In this document: one piece after another, positions 1 to 9,483 of the stretch
How positions within the stretch are numbered: position 1 is the stretch's first letter
Layout of the letters: each line of letters begins with the position of its first letter
Assembly: GCA_030789695.1 (NCBI GenBank)
Contig: CM061141.1
Location: 319,922,452 to 319,986,451, forward strand
Direction: 5' to 3'
Length of the DNA: 64,000 bases
Source: Scilla litardierei
Lineage: Eukaryota; Streptophyta; Magnoliopsida; Asparagales; Asparagaceae
Made by a program: the position numbers and the translations under genes
The notes under the pieces: model-generated
Seen by the model: the letters and a program-made list of their open reading frames with translations, nothing else
The model's database searches: none
Told to the model about the DNA's origin: nothing

Positions 1-3000
1 GGGGATGTTGCTTTGCCACTCGCCAATCACTTGGTATAGGGATAGACTGTAAGGATGCAATGATAGCCCTATATGCAGGTGTAAGAGAAGCGTAGGAGAC
101 ATGATTAGCAATATCAGTCTCATATCCATACCGTACAGGAGGCCTGCCGGCATTGATACGAGGCTCCCTACGAGATGCAAGTGGAAGATCTAAACTAGAG
201 GAAGGCAAAGAAAGGTTACCATCCGTGGTAGGAGAGGAAGGCAGTAAGGAGGTCGGGACTCGAGCAGGCGTGATAGACTGATCAACCTCGACATGTGGCA
301 GTGGAGCTAGTGGGTCTTCAGTGGGGAAGATGTCTTCTTGTTGTCCTCCATCGCCATGACTATCCTTCTGTCTCCTGCTATATTTCCTGCCGTACAGCCT
401 GTCTTCCTCCTCTTCCACCAAGGTCCTTCCTTCCTCCCTGCTATCAGGACCAGTACCAGTAGCCCTGACAGGGCATGGTATAAGTCCAACCACTACCCTC
501 CTATCATCAGTCTCCCCCTCTCGACCAACTCCTCCTGTGCTTGGAGAGGCCCCAGTATCAAATACTGATGTAGAATCTGTCAGTCCTCCATAAAACGGTT
601 CAGTCTCCCTGAACGTCACATCCATGCTCACAAACAGCTTTCTTTCTGAGGGACTCCAACACCTGTAGCCTTTCTGATTTGAAGGATACCCAACAAATAT
701 ACATTTAATTGCCCGAGCATCCAGCTTCCCCACAGAGGGTCTATGATCCCTCACAAAGCATGTGCATCCGAACACTTTTGGTGGAACTACGAAAGTGTTT
801 TTTCCCATAAGAATCTCACATGGAGACTTCATACCAAGGATCCGTGAATGCATCCTGTTGATAAGATATGTGGCTGTCATCACTGCTTCACTCCACAATA
901 TCTTAGGTACATTCATGGTGAGCATGAGTGACCTAGTTACCTCCAACAAGTGTCTATTTTTCCTTTCAGCAACTCCGTTCTGTTGGGGGGTGTTGGGGCA
1001 GGTGGTTTGATGAGTTATCCCACTCTCGGATAGGTAAGATGCAAACTCCCTGTTTACATACTCAGTCCCATTATCCGTTCTCAAGACACGGATCCTGGCC
1101 TCATACATGTTCCTGACACTTCTATGGAAGTCCTGAAAACACTTCAGCGCTTCGCCTTTGTTTTTCATCATATAAAGCCATGTCATCCGAGAGTGACAAT
1201 CTATGAAGGTGATAAACCACCTGAACCCACTCACTGAAGTCACTGGGCAGGGCCCCCAAACATCTGAGTGAATAAGATGAAATTTCTCTACACTCCTCAT
1301 CCCTACACTAGGATATGACGTCCTAGTGTGTTTCCCAAATTCACATGCATCACATTTCAAATTCATTTCATTCACTCTATTCAAAACATCGGGATACATT
1401 TTACTCAAAATATCAAAGGGCAAGTGTCCCAACTGACAGTGCAACAAAAGTACATCCCTTTCCTTCTCTCCACCAACGACAGCCAGTGCAGCATCCCCAC
1501 TAGCTCTGTTAAGATACCACAGTCCATCACGCCTGACGCCAGTCCCAAGCCTCCTCCCAGTCTTCCTTTCCTGCAACACACAATGAGTAGAGTCAAAAGT
1601 ACTGCTACAGTCGAGATCATCAACAATAGAGCCAACAGATAAGAGGTTGACTGGAAATGATGGGACGTGAAGGACAGAAGAGAGACGTATGGAGGGAGTG
1701 CACTGAATAGTACCAGTCCCTCTAATGGGTTGGGATGTGCCATCAGCTGTCTGAACGGTTTCATGAATGGAATGTGGTTTATATGTGGAAAATTGTCTAT
1801 ATGCTCCTGACACATGACTAGATGCACCTGAGTCAATAATCCACTCTATATGATCTCTACATGAAAGGGCTAATCGGTTACCTGAGTCTGTGTGAGCGAA
1901 GTGGGCAAAGTTACCGAATGGCGAGGCAATATCCCCAGTCTGGTCTGCATGGCTCTCCGAGCTCTCAGTAGTAGACCTGGACTGTCTCCGCTGCTCTAGG
2001 TCTGACGCCTCAGCTGGCGTAGCCTCAATCATCACTGTCTCCTGTCGTCCATCAGCGGTAGCAAAGTTGGCCCGTGGGCCACCGCGACCTCGTCCACGGC
2101 CTCCACGGCCCCAACGACCTCCTCCTCTGCCTCCAGTGCCACGTCCTCGTCCACTGCCCTTCTGTGGGCAGTTGAAGCTCAGGTGCCCCTTCACCCCACA
2201 TGTGTAGCACTCTCGATCCTCGCTCACTACTGCCACTGGGGGTACAGCCAGTGCAGCCCGAGTGACCTGAGTACCCTCATCCTTCATAACCCTCAGTCTG
2301 GTCTCCTCCTGTGCCATTGCAGCTATGGCCTCCTCCAGGGATGGGATGGAGGATAGGTGGCACATACTCGCCCTCCTGGCCTCAAAGTCTCCATTCAGGT
2401 TCCTCAGAAAGTGTGTCACACGCCTACGCTCCACCCACTTCCTATGTATCGCAGCGCTCCTAGGATCATGCAGGTCAATAGGGTCATAGTGATCTAACTC
2501 TGACCAAAGCCTTTTCAACTCCGCAGAGTAGGCTAGAATAGTCATCTCCCCCTGCTTCAAGGTGTCGACCTTGCCCTGAACCTCCATCATGAGCATCACA
2601 TTCCCTGCTCCTGAGTACATTTTCTCCACCATACTCCAAATCCCCGCAGCACTCTCTATGGCCTCCACCATCCCAGCAATGGGTGGAACCATCGATGTCA
2701 TCAACCAAGCAGCCACCAGTGAGTTGGTGGTGCTCCAGACTTTCCAATCATCCCCATCCCTGTCCAGCGGTTCCTTGCATGAACCCAGAACGACTCCTTC
2801 TAACCCCTTCGACCTCAGAATGAGAAGCACCCTCCTGGACCAACTGAGGTAATTCTTCGTCCCTTCCAATTTCACATCATTGGGCATCAATTCCAGCTTC
2901 TGCACGGGACGTGAAGGCGTCGATCCACTCGAGGATCCCAACTCCTTCGAAGCAAGTAGCTTCGTTATCTCCCCGATGAAGGCCTTCATGTCCGCTGAAG

Positions 3001-3016
3001 TAAGGTTGTCCCCCAT
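1..3016 (-). CDS. copia Gag-Pol polyprotein, partial (Gag, protease, integrase)
   Basis: The frame starts at ATG 3016 (MGDNLTSADMKAF) and stays open for about 1005 codons to the window edge, with no stop or frameshift found when read by eye. Seen in order: a Gag domain (KNYLSW near residue 55); a CCHC zinc knuckle, CYTCGVKGHLSFNC, at 2168-2209 (residues about 270-283); the protease motif DSGASSH at 1814-1834 (about residue 395); an HHCC integrase zinc finger (HCQLGH then CDAC); integrase catalytic residues in HSDVWGP, RTDNGTEY and NGVAERKN; and the usual copia post-integrase segment VGYPSNQKGYRCW. The polyprotein would package element RNA, mature itself and integrate cDNA. An undamaged frame suggests a recent insertion. 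Confidence 0.92.
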   Translation of the reverse strand, partial: MGDNLTSADMKAFIGEITKLLASKELGSSSGSTPSRPVQKLELMPNDVKLEGTKNYLSWSRRVLLILRSKGLEGVVLGSCKEPLDRDGDDWKVWSTTNSLVAAWLMTSMVPPIAGMVEAIESAAGIWSMVEKMYSGAGNVMLMMEVQGKVDTLKQGEMTILAYSAELKRLWSELDHYDPIDLHDPRSAAIHRKWVERRRVTHFLRNLNGDFEARRASMCHLSSIPSLEEAIAAMAQEETRLRVMKDEGTQVTRAALAVPPVAVVSEDRECYTCGVKGHLSFNCPQKGSGRGRGTGGRGGGRWGRGGRGRGRGGPRANFATADGRQETVMIEATPAEASDLEQRRQSRSTTESSESHADQTGDIASPFGNFAHFAHTDSGNRLALSCRDHIEWIIDSGASSHVSGAYRQFSTYKPHSIHETVQTADGTSQPIRGTGTIQCTPSIRLSSVLHVPSFPVNLLSVGSIVDDLDCSSTFDSTHCVLQERKTGRRLGTGVRRDGLWYLNRASGDAALAVVGGEKERDVLLLHCQLGHLPFDILSKMYPDVLNRVNEMNLKCDACEFGKHTRTSYPSVGMRSVEKFHLIHSDVWGPCPVTSVSGFRWFITFIDCHSRMTWLYMMKNKGEALKCFQDFHRSVRNMYEARIRVLRTDNGTEYVNREFASYLSESGITHQTTCPNTPQQNGVAERKNRHLLEVTRSLMLTMNVPKILWSEAVMTATYLINRMHSRILGMKSPCEILMGKNTFVVPPKVFGCTCFVRDHRPSVGKLDARAIKCIFVGYPSNQKGYRCWSPSERKLFVSMDVTFRETEPFYGGLTDSTSVFDTGASPSTGGVGREGETDDRRVVVGLIPCPVRATGTGPDSREEGRTLVEEEEDRLYGRKYSRRQKDSHGDGGQQEDIFPTEDPLAPLPHVEVDQSITPARVPTSLLPSSPTTDGNLSLPSSSLDLPLASRREPRINAGRPPVRYGYETDIANHVSYASLTPAYRAIIASLQSIPIPSDWRVAKQHP

Positions 3017-3459
3017 CTCTTCAGATCCGCAGATCTCTTCTTTCTCCCTCCTTAGATCCGCAGATCTACTTCTCCTTCTCCTCTTCTAGGTCATACCCTA
3101 ACCGTAAACCTATGGAGTCCTTTTCATGGCTCTACCATAGATCTAGGGTTAGGGTTTTTTTGGGATTCCCTTTTTGTGGCTAGGTAGGGCTTTGTGGGGC
3201 TAGAAGAGGACTTGAGGGAGGAGAAGAAGGCTATCGGCAGCGGCGGAAGCTGGCGGCAGCGGCGGCAGCAGCGGCAGCAGCAGCGGCGGCGGCTGGCGGC
3301 TGCGGCAGGCGCAGCGGCAGCGCGCAGCAGCGGCGCACGCGGCAGGCGCAGCAGCAGCGGCTGGCGGCAGCGGCGGCGCGCTGCGGCAGCGGGCGGCGGC
3401 AAGCAGCGGCGGCGCGTGGGAGGGCTAGGGGTTTGGGTTTTAGGGTTTTAGGGTTTTTA
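3017..3459 (-). other. 5' leader of the copia element with GCA/GGC-rich block
   Basis: This stretch lies between the primer site and the gag start. Positions 3236-3420 are almost entirely GCGGCA/GCAGCG-type trinucleotides. The open frames there (3124-3451) are by-products of this composition. The rest contains AGATCT-rich direct repeats (3040-3070). Confidence 0.6.
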
Positions 3460-3471
3460 GCTCTGATACCA
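3460..3471 (-). other. primer binding site, initiator tRNA-Met type
   Basis: On the minus strand this reads TGGTATCAGAGC, the standard plant tRNA-iMet primer site. It directly follows an LTR ending in CA. Confidence 0.9.
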
Positions 3472-3595
3472 TGTAGAAATTGGGGAAATTGTGATTAGCC
3501 TCCAAAGTGAGGCTATCACTTCTATTTATATGATTTCACACTTTCTTTACACACCCCCAATTTACTCACACACACACACTACTCAATAATTCCCA
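3472..3595 (-). repeat. short 5' LTR of the copia element
   Basis: The inner edge is fixed by the adjacent primer site, with the LTR ending TCTACA on the minus strand. The outer edge is inferred from a TG start (TGGGAATTATTG). A TATA-like CATATAAATAG lies at about 3522-3532 on the minus strand. About 124 bp is short for a copia LTR, and the outer boundary is uncertain without the partner LTR. Confidence 0.65.
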
Positions 3596-3703
3596 TGTTA
3601 GTATCAAAGATCGATGATATTTAGTTACACGTAACACAGAACATTCAGTCTGAGTGTAATTTACTCTATTTTTACTTGGCAATCGTATCTTCATTATTAT
3701 TAC

Positions 3704-4058
3704 CATATATTTTACTGATTGTGCATACTGTACCTTAGTTGATTCATCCTTTGCCGAAAAAACTGTGCCCTCCTTCCAGGAGTCCATCACCTGCGAAGCG
3801 ATATGATCCATGTCTCTTAAAAACACGGAGCGGAGCCTCTTGCTGCTCAAGAATTCCATCGTGTTCGACATCATATTCTTGTGTGCGTCTCCCTCCATCA
3901 CAGATATGGAGCCTTCACCGACCAGTTTCTTGAACATTCGTGGCCAGCCCTGCATGAACGATCTCATGTTGTTCTTCAGTACAAAGCGGTTCAACTCCGC
4001 ATCAGCCGAGATTATTCCTCGGGCCCCGAAGAAATTGGACGAAAAGATCCTTCCAAAC
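3704..4058 (-). CDS. cytochrome P450, CYP90B/CYP724-like, exon 2
   Basis: Exon 2 encodes residues 70-188 of a microsomal P450. The acceptor is TTTCCCGCAG before base 4058, and the donor is GTAATAAT after base 3704. The split Arg codon (AG|G) joins exon 1 in frame, giving ISRFGRIFSSNFFG at the junction. Further matches to the CYP85 clan are SADAELNRFVLKN, a GDAHKNM segment in the C-helix region, and DSWKEGTVFSAKDE. From memory these look closest to CYP90B and CYP724, which hydroxylate sterol C-22 in brassinosteroid or steroidal saponin synthesis. The haem Cys, EXXR and I-helix exons are to the left of the window, so activity cannot be judged. Frames on the opposite strand here are shadows. Confidence 0.85.
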
Positions 4059-4501
4059 CTGCGGGAAAGTGCAGGCACAAAAACAGTGTCTGTTATGTTC
4101 AAATATGGATGGTAGAGATTACAGATGTCAAGAATATAAGTGTATTTAGGATTGTCTATTTTAGGTCTTATACCATATATAATTGATTTTACTTCACATG
4201 AATTATTATTTCAGAACCTTCACATTTTGTCCTCGTTAGTCATTAATAAAGAAAAAAGATTTTTCTCCTAATTTCTCTGATCGACTATAGGATGACTTCA
4301 GCATAAACAGTAGGCAGGCAGGCAAGTGAATACGTTATGAAAGCAATCGCTTTGCGTTTGTGAAAAATGGCCCGAGACTCTGCCCAGAATTCCACAAATA
4401 ATACAATAGAATCCACACGAGTATCAACAAACGAGCATTTATTATTCAAACCCCTATTATCTGTTCAGTTTAAATAACCCAAACAAAAGCCATCATAACC
4501 A
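4059..4501. other. P450 intron 1, unique-looking 3' part
   Basis: AT-rich intron sequence. No coding or repeat signature was seen between the exon 2 acceptor and the Helitron boundary. Confidence 0.5.
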
Positions 4502-4606
4502 TCTATGCTATAAATGAGGACTTTGTCCGCATGGGCCAAGGGGGTTGTCCCATGTGGCACCCTTTGTCCCATATGGCAAAGAGATAGGGGGCCGCAACAC
4601 CCGCCG

Positions 4607-4659
<53 letters not shown>

Positions 4660-4899
4660 AAAAAAAAAAAAAAAAAGCAAAGGCCACCCCAAAAAACCCA
4701 AAAACCCAACCCTTCCCAAAAACAAAAAACACACAAACCCACCCCCAATCAAACAACCCCGAGACTCTACACTCACTCACTCACTCATCCCATTTGAACC
4801 CGGTTTTGCACCCGTCAGGAGACCCGTGTGGGGCCCGTGTCTAGTTTGGGGGGGGGTTTCTTTGGGTGACCGTGCACTTTGTGCACGGGTCATTTCTAG
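4502..4899 (+). mobile_element. non-autonomous Helitron
   Basis: The element begins TCTATGCTATAAATGAGG directly after an A (4501) and ends CTAG directly before a T (4900), the A|T insertion site expected for Helitrons. Just before the 3' end is a hairpin with stem CCGTGCAC (4870-4877), loop TTT and GTGCACGG (4881-4888), followed 7 bases later by CTAG. It is 398 bp long, encodes no Rep/helicase, and lies in P450 intron 1. Confidence 0.8.
4607..4676. repeat. poly-C (43) then poly-A (27) homopolymer tract
   Basis: C run 4607-4649 followed directly by A run 4650-4676, inside the Helitron. The exact lengths may be sequencing or assembly artefacts. All frames through it are low complexity. Confidence 0.8.
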
Positions 4900-5993
4900 T
4901 ATCCTATAAAAGAATACTACATTTAACAAACTTATTCCTTCAAGTAGTCCACCATGAAGCATGATTTATATTCACTACTTGCTGGATATTGGGAGGAGAT
5001 GCAACACATGGAAGTTCCCATCCCGCATGTGCTATAGAATTCCAAAGGCAACGAGATCTCACTTCTCAGACATATGTTCCACTTAGCAATGCAACTACAC
5101 CCTAAGTTTGAGGCACCACGTGGCAACATTCTTCATCGTCAGCCGCTTCCCAATCTCACCGAAGAGCTCACATCTGAGGGGACACACTTCCTGTTACATG
5201 TTTCGATTCAGCTTGCACCCTCACTATTGTCCTTGCAGCTCCTCATCCTTCAACTTCATGTGTGCCCATGCCTTGCAGGCAATCCACTCATGGAGCAATG
5301 ATCAGAAGACAGTAGACTAGAGGAAGATAGCCGACCTGTGGGCCACTGGGTAAGAGTCAGCAAACAACATGTCAGTACTGCATGCGGCCAGGGCAAACGG
5401 TTCCTGCTTGCCAAAACACGAGCGATTCTATGGTCCTTTTGTTCTCACACCCCTAGTTGCTGCTTTTGTACCTTTCCAGCCATTGTTATCAGCTCTGAAG
5501 TACTTAGCCATATCTGCACCAAGTTCTCAATCATTTGATCAGTTAACACAGCTTGCATCTCTTCTTGCTCAGGATCTAAATCTTATTGGAGCATCTTATC
5601 TCTAACAATTTCTAATAATACAGAAGAAAATGTAGCCAAAGGAAGATCTCCTATCCACAAATCTAGCCAAAATTAAAACTTTTACCGTCCCCACAACAGA
5701 ATATGATGCCACATTTGAAACTTCCACTGACGACAACAGAATATGATGCCCGAGACACAAAACGCCGACACCAAAAGTGACGACATGCCACTGACGACAA
5801 TGAACGCCCTTGCACCGCTGTTTCCATCGCAATTCTAGTCATTCTTGCACCGCTGCCCCTGCTCCTTCACTACTGATGAAGATGCAGATGAAGGTGTCCT
5901 TGCCGTCACCATTCTAGTCCATGTGGCCATTCTCGCCGGCATTAGCGTTTGTGTTCAGCATTTTCATCGACGTTTCATCACCGTTCTCATCCG
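4900..5993. other. P450 intron 1, no recognised gene
   Basis: Only short frames on both strands, none with a recognisable domain. An ACAACAGAATATGATGCC repeat occurs twice (about 5693 and 5733). The CATC/GTTCTC-rich stretch at 5820-5990 resembles sequence after the downstream LTR (8522-8750). Confidence 0.4.
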
Positions 5994-6348
5994 GTGGGAT
6001 CTAATTGAGTCCAACTCCTTTTGATTTTTATTTTATTATTTATTATTATTTTATTTTGGGAATAGAGTTTGAGTCTTTTGGTTATTTGAAGCCTTTTATT
6101 TGTTTTTGAGAGTTTTTATTATTTTAGAGTTTTAGTCTCACATTGGTTGGGATTAGAAGAGTTTGGATTGTAAGCCTATAAAAGGCCCTTAGACTTGTTT
6201 CTTTGAAATCGATGAATGAATCAATGAAAATTTTCCCAAAATATGAGAAAGGTCCAACTCCTTGGAGCGAAGCTTCGGAACTCTTGGTGAGAAGCCAAGA
6301 AACCCTAATCTTCTATCAAAATCGCTACACCTCTATTGTTCTACATCA
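5994..6348 (+). repeat. 5' LTR of non-autonomous element copy 1
   Basis: Pairs with 8158-8521. It contains TATAAAAGG at about 6177-6185 and ends CTACATCA just before the primer-site-like sequence. Compared with the 3' LTR, its first bases have a small deletion. Confidence 0.75.
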
Positions 6349-6399
6349 AGTTGGTATTAGAGCCGAAAAATCCCCCTACTTTCTTTCTCAATTTTTAGA

Positions 6400-6432
<33 letters not shown>

Positions 6433-7615
6433 CAAAATAACAAAACTCTAACCCTAGCTAAACGCCGACACTGCCTTATGGCCCAACAATCCACGCCATC
6501 CACTCCAAAATTCATTGACACCCCCGATGACCGCCCATGTAAAATGCAGCACAGCCCTCGTCGACAAGAAACCCGGGCGTCATCGTCCAACGTCTCTATG
6601 AAGTTTGTCGGTGCCAAACAGTGTCATTGATCTCCTAAAAATCTTTCCACCCTCCAGGCGATGCTTCCTATATACACAATCACCATCTCCGTCAACGAAA
6701 CGTCACCGCGCCGTCGCCATAAATTACTTCGACGCTCGCCGTCGCCGCCACCGACGACTGAGGAAACCGGCCCCACCAATTAATTTCCTTACTCTCAATG
6801 ATGCTATAATGAGGAGGTGGCGAACCGTCGTCAAAATCACTAAAAAACTCATCGGCATCTATCAAAGCCGACGTGCTACAGTATCGGATCGATCGAGCCG
6901 ACCCCGATGACGCACCGAGCCGACGCACCGAGCCGACGCACCGAGCCAAGCCGACTGCTGCACCAACACTGTTCATCGGCTCAATCGAGCCAACCCCGAG
7001 CAGCCAAAGTCGGCTCAAGCCGGCATGCCGACCTAAGCCAGTTTAGCCGAGCCGTGTTGACCAAGTCAACGGCTCGTTCGTGGCGCGGCTCAAAAGTGAA
7101 CGTTCCAAGTTCAAGGGTATTTCGACTGAATTTTTGACAATTTTTGTGCCATCATGCTATTTTTTGAAGATTCTGGTTTCATTTGAAGTGCAAATTTAGT
7201 GATGTTTATGCCAGTTGGTAGCTAATTCAGCCAAGTACGCATATGTTCCATCTGTACAAAGAAGATCTACTCTAATTTATGGGTTATTACGATAATAACT
7301 ACAAAGGCTATTCTACTCAAATAAGTTATGATTCGATGATAGATATGGATATGATGATTGAAAATACCATCTTGAATACTTCTTCTCCCAATTTGGTTTT
7401 TCAAACGAAGTAAAATATACATATGCATATCACAAGTTAAGTGGAGAATCGCTATCGTGACTCGTCGTCGAAGGTCGGTATTAAGAATCACTCTTCGATC
7501 TTGGTATTTTTCCAACCATTGATTAATTCAACCGTTATGCCAGCAATCTTCAAACCCGAAAGTAGAGATGTGATTAGATGAAAAGATACATGAGAGTAAC
7601 AAAAGAATTTTTCAA

Positions 7616-7999
7616 ATGATCGAACAATGGGATATGGAACAAAAGCGTAAACTCAAACCAGAGACCACAATAGAGATTGATTCAACACATAAGACGGAGT
7701 GTGGGCTTGAACATGAGCTTAAGCCAAGTCCTCACTGTGAGACAGAGGCAAAGTGTGAACATGAGCCCAACTTGAAGACTGCGTCAGTATTTGAGTCACA
7801 ACAAGAGTAAGAGCTAGGGTGTGATCCAATACCGCAATCTGAGCCAAAGCCTTATCTTGAACCATGTGTTGAACATGCACTAGAACAATCGAAAGAAGCG
7901 CCAATGAATCTGACTGAGCACATCGAGTTTATTATTACAGATCCTCCTTAACTTATCAACCAACAGGTTCTACGTGCTTTTCTATCTTTTGTGAATTAG
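7616..7999 (+). pseudogene. Glu/Pro-rich ORF of non-autonomous LTR element, copy 1 (two in-frame stops)
   Basis: Starts at ATG 7616 and reads through in-frame stops near 7808 and 7949 to TAG at 7997-7999. The first 64 codons are acidic, with repeating E-x-E/E-P-x motifs. The C-terminal part (PYLEPCVEHALE, then TEHIEFII, then VLRAFLSF) aligns with the frame at 21499-21861 in the other copy. I do not recognise a known family. Conservation of protein sequence between two diverged copies suggests it was once translated. It is not a host exon, because it lies between the LTRs. Confidence 0.6.
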
Positions 8000-8157
8000 G
8001 TGAGATTTTCGAAAAACGTTCACATGCAGACCCGCATCCTACTGCATTTTGAAGTATATGTACACATCTTTTCTAACTGCAAGGGACTACTGATTACTGC
8101 CTAGCTATGCTACTCTTGTTGTCATTCACTAGCTGGTGAAGCACAAGCCGATGAGAA

Positions 8158-8521
8158 TGATATGGATCCAATTGAGTCCAACTTCTTTTAATTTTTATTT
8201 TATTATTATTATTTAATTTTAGGAATGGAGTTTGAGTCTTTTATTTATTTCTGAGAGTTTTTATTATTTTGGAGTTTTAGTACCATATTGGTTGGGATTA
8301 GGAGAGTTTGGATTGTAAGCATATAAAAGGCCTTTAGATTTGTTTCTTTGATCGATGAATGAATCAATGAAAATTTCTTCAAAACCTGAGAAAAGTCTAA
8401 CTTCTTGGTGAGAAGCCTCGGAACACTTGTTGAGAATCCAAGAAACCCTATTTATCAGTTTTTCCACAAAATTTCCCCAAATCTTCCATCAAAATCCCTA
8501 GATCTCTATTGTTTTACATCA
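8158..8521 (+). repeat. 3' LTR of non-autonomous element copy 1
   Basis: Begins TGATATGGATCC and ends TTACATCA. It contains CATATAAAAGG at about 8320-8330. It differs from the 5' LTR by many substitutions and small indels, so the insertion is old. Confidence 0.75.
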
Positions 8522-9274
8522 GGCATTTGTTGAAGCCTCAGTCATCGTCGATGTTCTTTGTTCTCTTCTATCTCCATCATCATCGGCATTTGTTATCCTC
8601 TCTTATCATCACCAGTTCTCAGTCGGCGTTCATCCAAGCCTCAGTCATTGTTTGTGTCACGGTTCTCGTTCAGCATTCTTTGAAGCATCAATCGTTGTCA
8701 GTGTTCTCGTCGAGATCGATGACTCTGTTTCACCATTGGTGACTATTTTTACTATTCACCGGTAATAATCATTTTTAATGGTCACCCAATTATTTTCCAA
8801 AAAAATTATTAAAATTATACTTATGATTAAATTAATATTTTTTATTTCTTACTTAATTATTATGTTTTAAATTAAATAATTATAATTAAAAATGCATTTA
8901 AAACGGATCACATAACAACTTTTCACATCAAACTTTCTTACCACAAAAAGTTACATAGTACCCCTAACAATTTTGAAATCTTTACTTTCTAATCCAACTT
9001 TTCTTCAAACAAACAAAAAACTTTACTCTTCTCAAGCTCAGATTCTACACCAAAATAAGATTCATCAAACTACTTTCAACTTGACATACAGCCCCTTAAC
9101 ATGATTAGCAAAGGAAGTACCATTACTGAAGAAAGCTCCACGAAGCCTATCAACTTCCACTACAAACCAATTTCAGTAATAAACACTTGAAAAAAAGAGG
9201 GCAAATCTGAGATAACAAAATTAATGAACCCTTAATTTCTCTGATCTTTCACAACAGGTTTAAAACCAGTATAC
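8522..9274. other. P450 intron 1, 5' part
   Basis: CATC/GTTCTC-rich sequence to about 8750, then AT-rich intron. No gene seen. Confidence 0.4.
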
Positions 9275-9483
9275 CTGGAGATTCGACGGTCCATGAACTC
9301 CCCTCGAGATGTTGCTGAGTGGGGCTTCATGAGGCTCAAGGTCTCGCCGATCAGAGGCAGGCCGGAGCATCCCGGCGGAAACCTGCCGCCGGCGGCCGCT
9401 TTCGGCCTGCCACCATATCTTGAAAGAAACAAGGATATGAAGGAAACCAAGAAGACGAGTGTAAGTGGAACGAGAATGAACAT
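9275..9483 (-). CDS. cytochrome P450, CYP90B/CYP724-like, exon 1 (N-terminus)
   Basis: ATG at 9483. Residues 1-20 are a hydrophobic signal anchor (MFILVPLTLVFLVSF) followed by a basic stretch, then the proline hinge FPPG (residues 35-38) and LPLIGET (42-48), as in ER-anchored plant P450s. The donor AG|GTATAC at 9275/9274 leaves phase 2, which exon 2 completes 5.2 kb away. KPHSATSRGEFMDRRIS matches the region before the first intron in CYP90B-type enzymes. The gene reads towards the left edge. Its promoter should lie between 9484 and the FSD 3' end at 10982. Confidence 0.85.

Larger units (their letters stand above)
1..3595 (-). mobile_element. Ty1/copia retrotransposon, 5' part (runs off left edge)
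   Basis: In minus-strand order there is a short 5' LTR, a tRNA-Met-type primer site, a GC-rich leader, and one long gag-protease-integrase frame that is still open at base 1. Reverse transcriptase, RNase H and the 3' LTR lie outside the window. The element sits about 110 bp past the 3' end of exon 2 of the P450 gene and in the same orientation, so it is an insertion in P450 intron 2. The target duplication cannot be checked because the other LTR is absent. Confidence 0.9.
5994..8521 (+). mobile_element. non-autonomous LTR retrotransposon, copy 1 (Glu/Pro ORF family)
   Basis: Two direct repeats, about 5994-6348 and 8158-8521, bracket 1.8 kb. The left repeat is followed by a primer-site-like TTGGTATTAGAGCC (6351-6364). 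The right repeat begins TGATATGGATCC after a purine-rich stretch, and both repeats end ACATCA. No reverse transcriptase or integrase is present. The interior has a GCCGA-rich block (6895-7050) and a Glu/Pro-rich frame (7616-7999). A second, inverted copy lies at 21085-23265. No clear target duplication was found. Confidence 0.8.

Noticed and set aside
4465..4909. Overlapping frames encoding poly-Pro/poly-Lys or poly-Gly/poly-Phe
   Set aside because: They are translations of the poly-C/poly-A tract inside a Helitron, present on both strands and in several frames.
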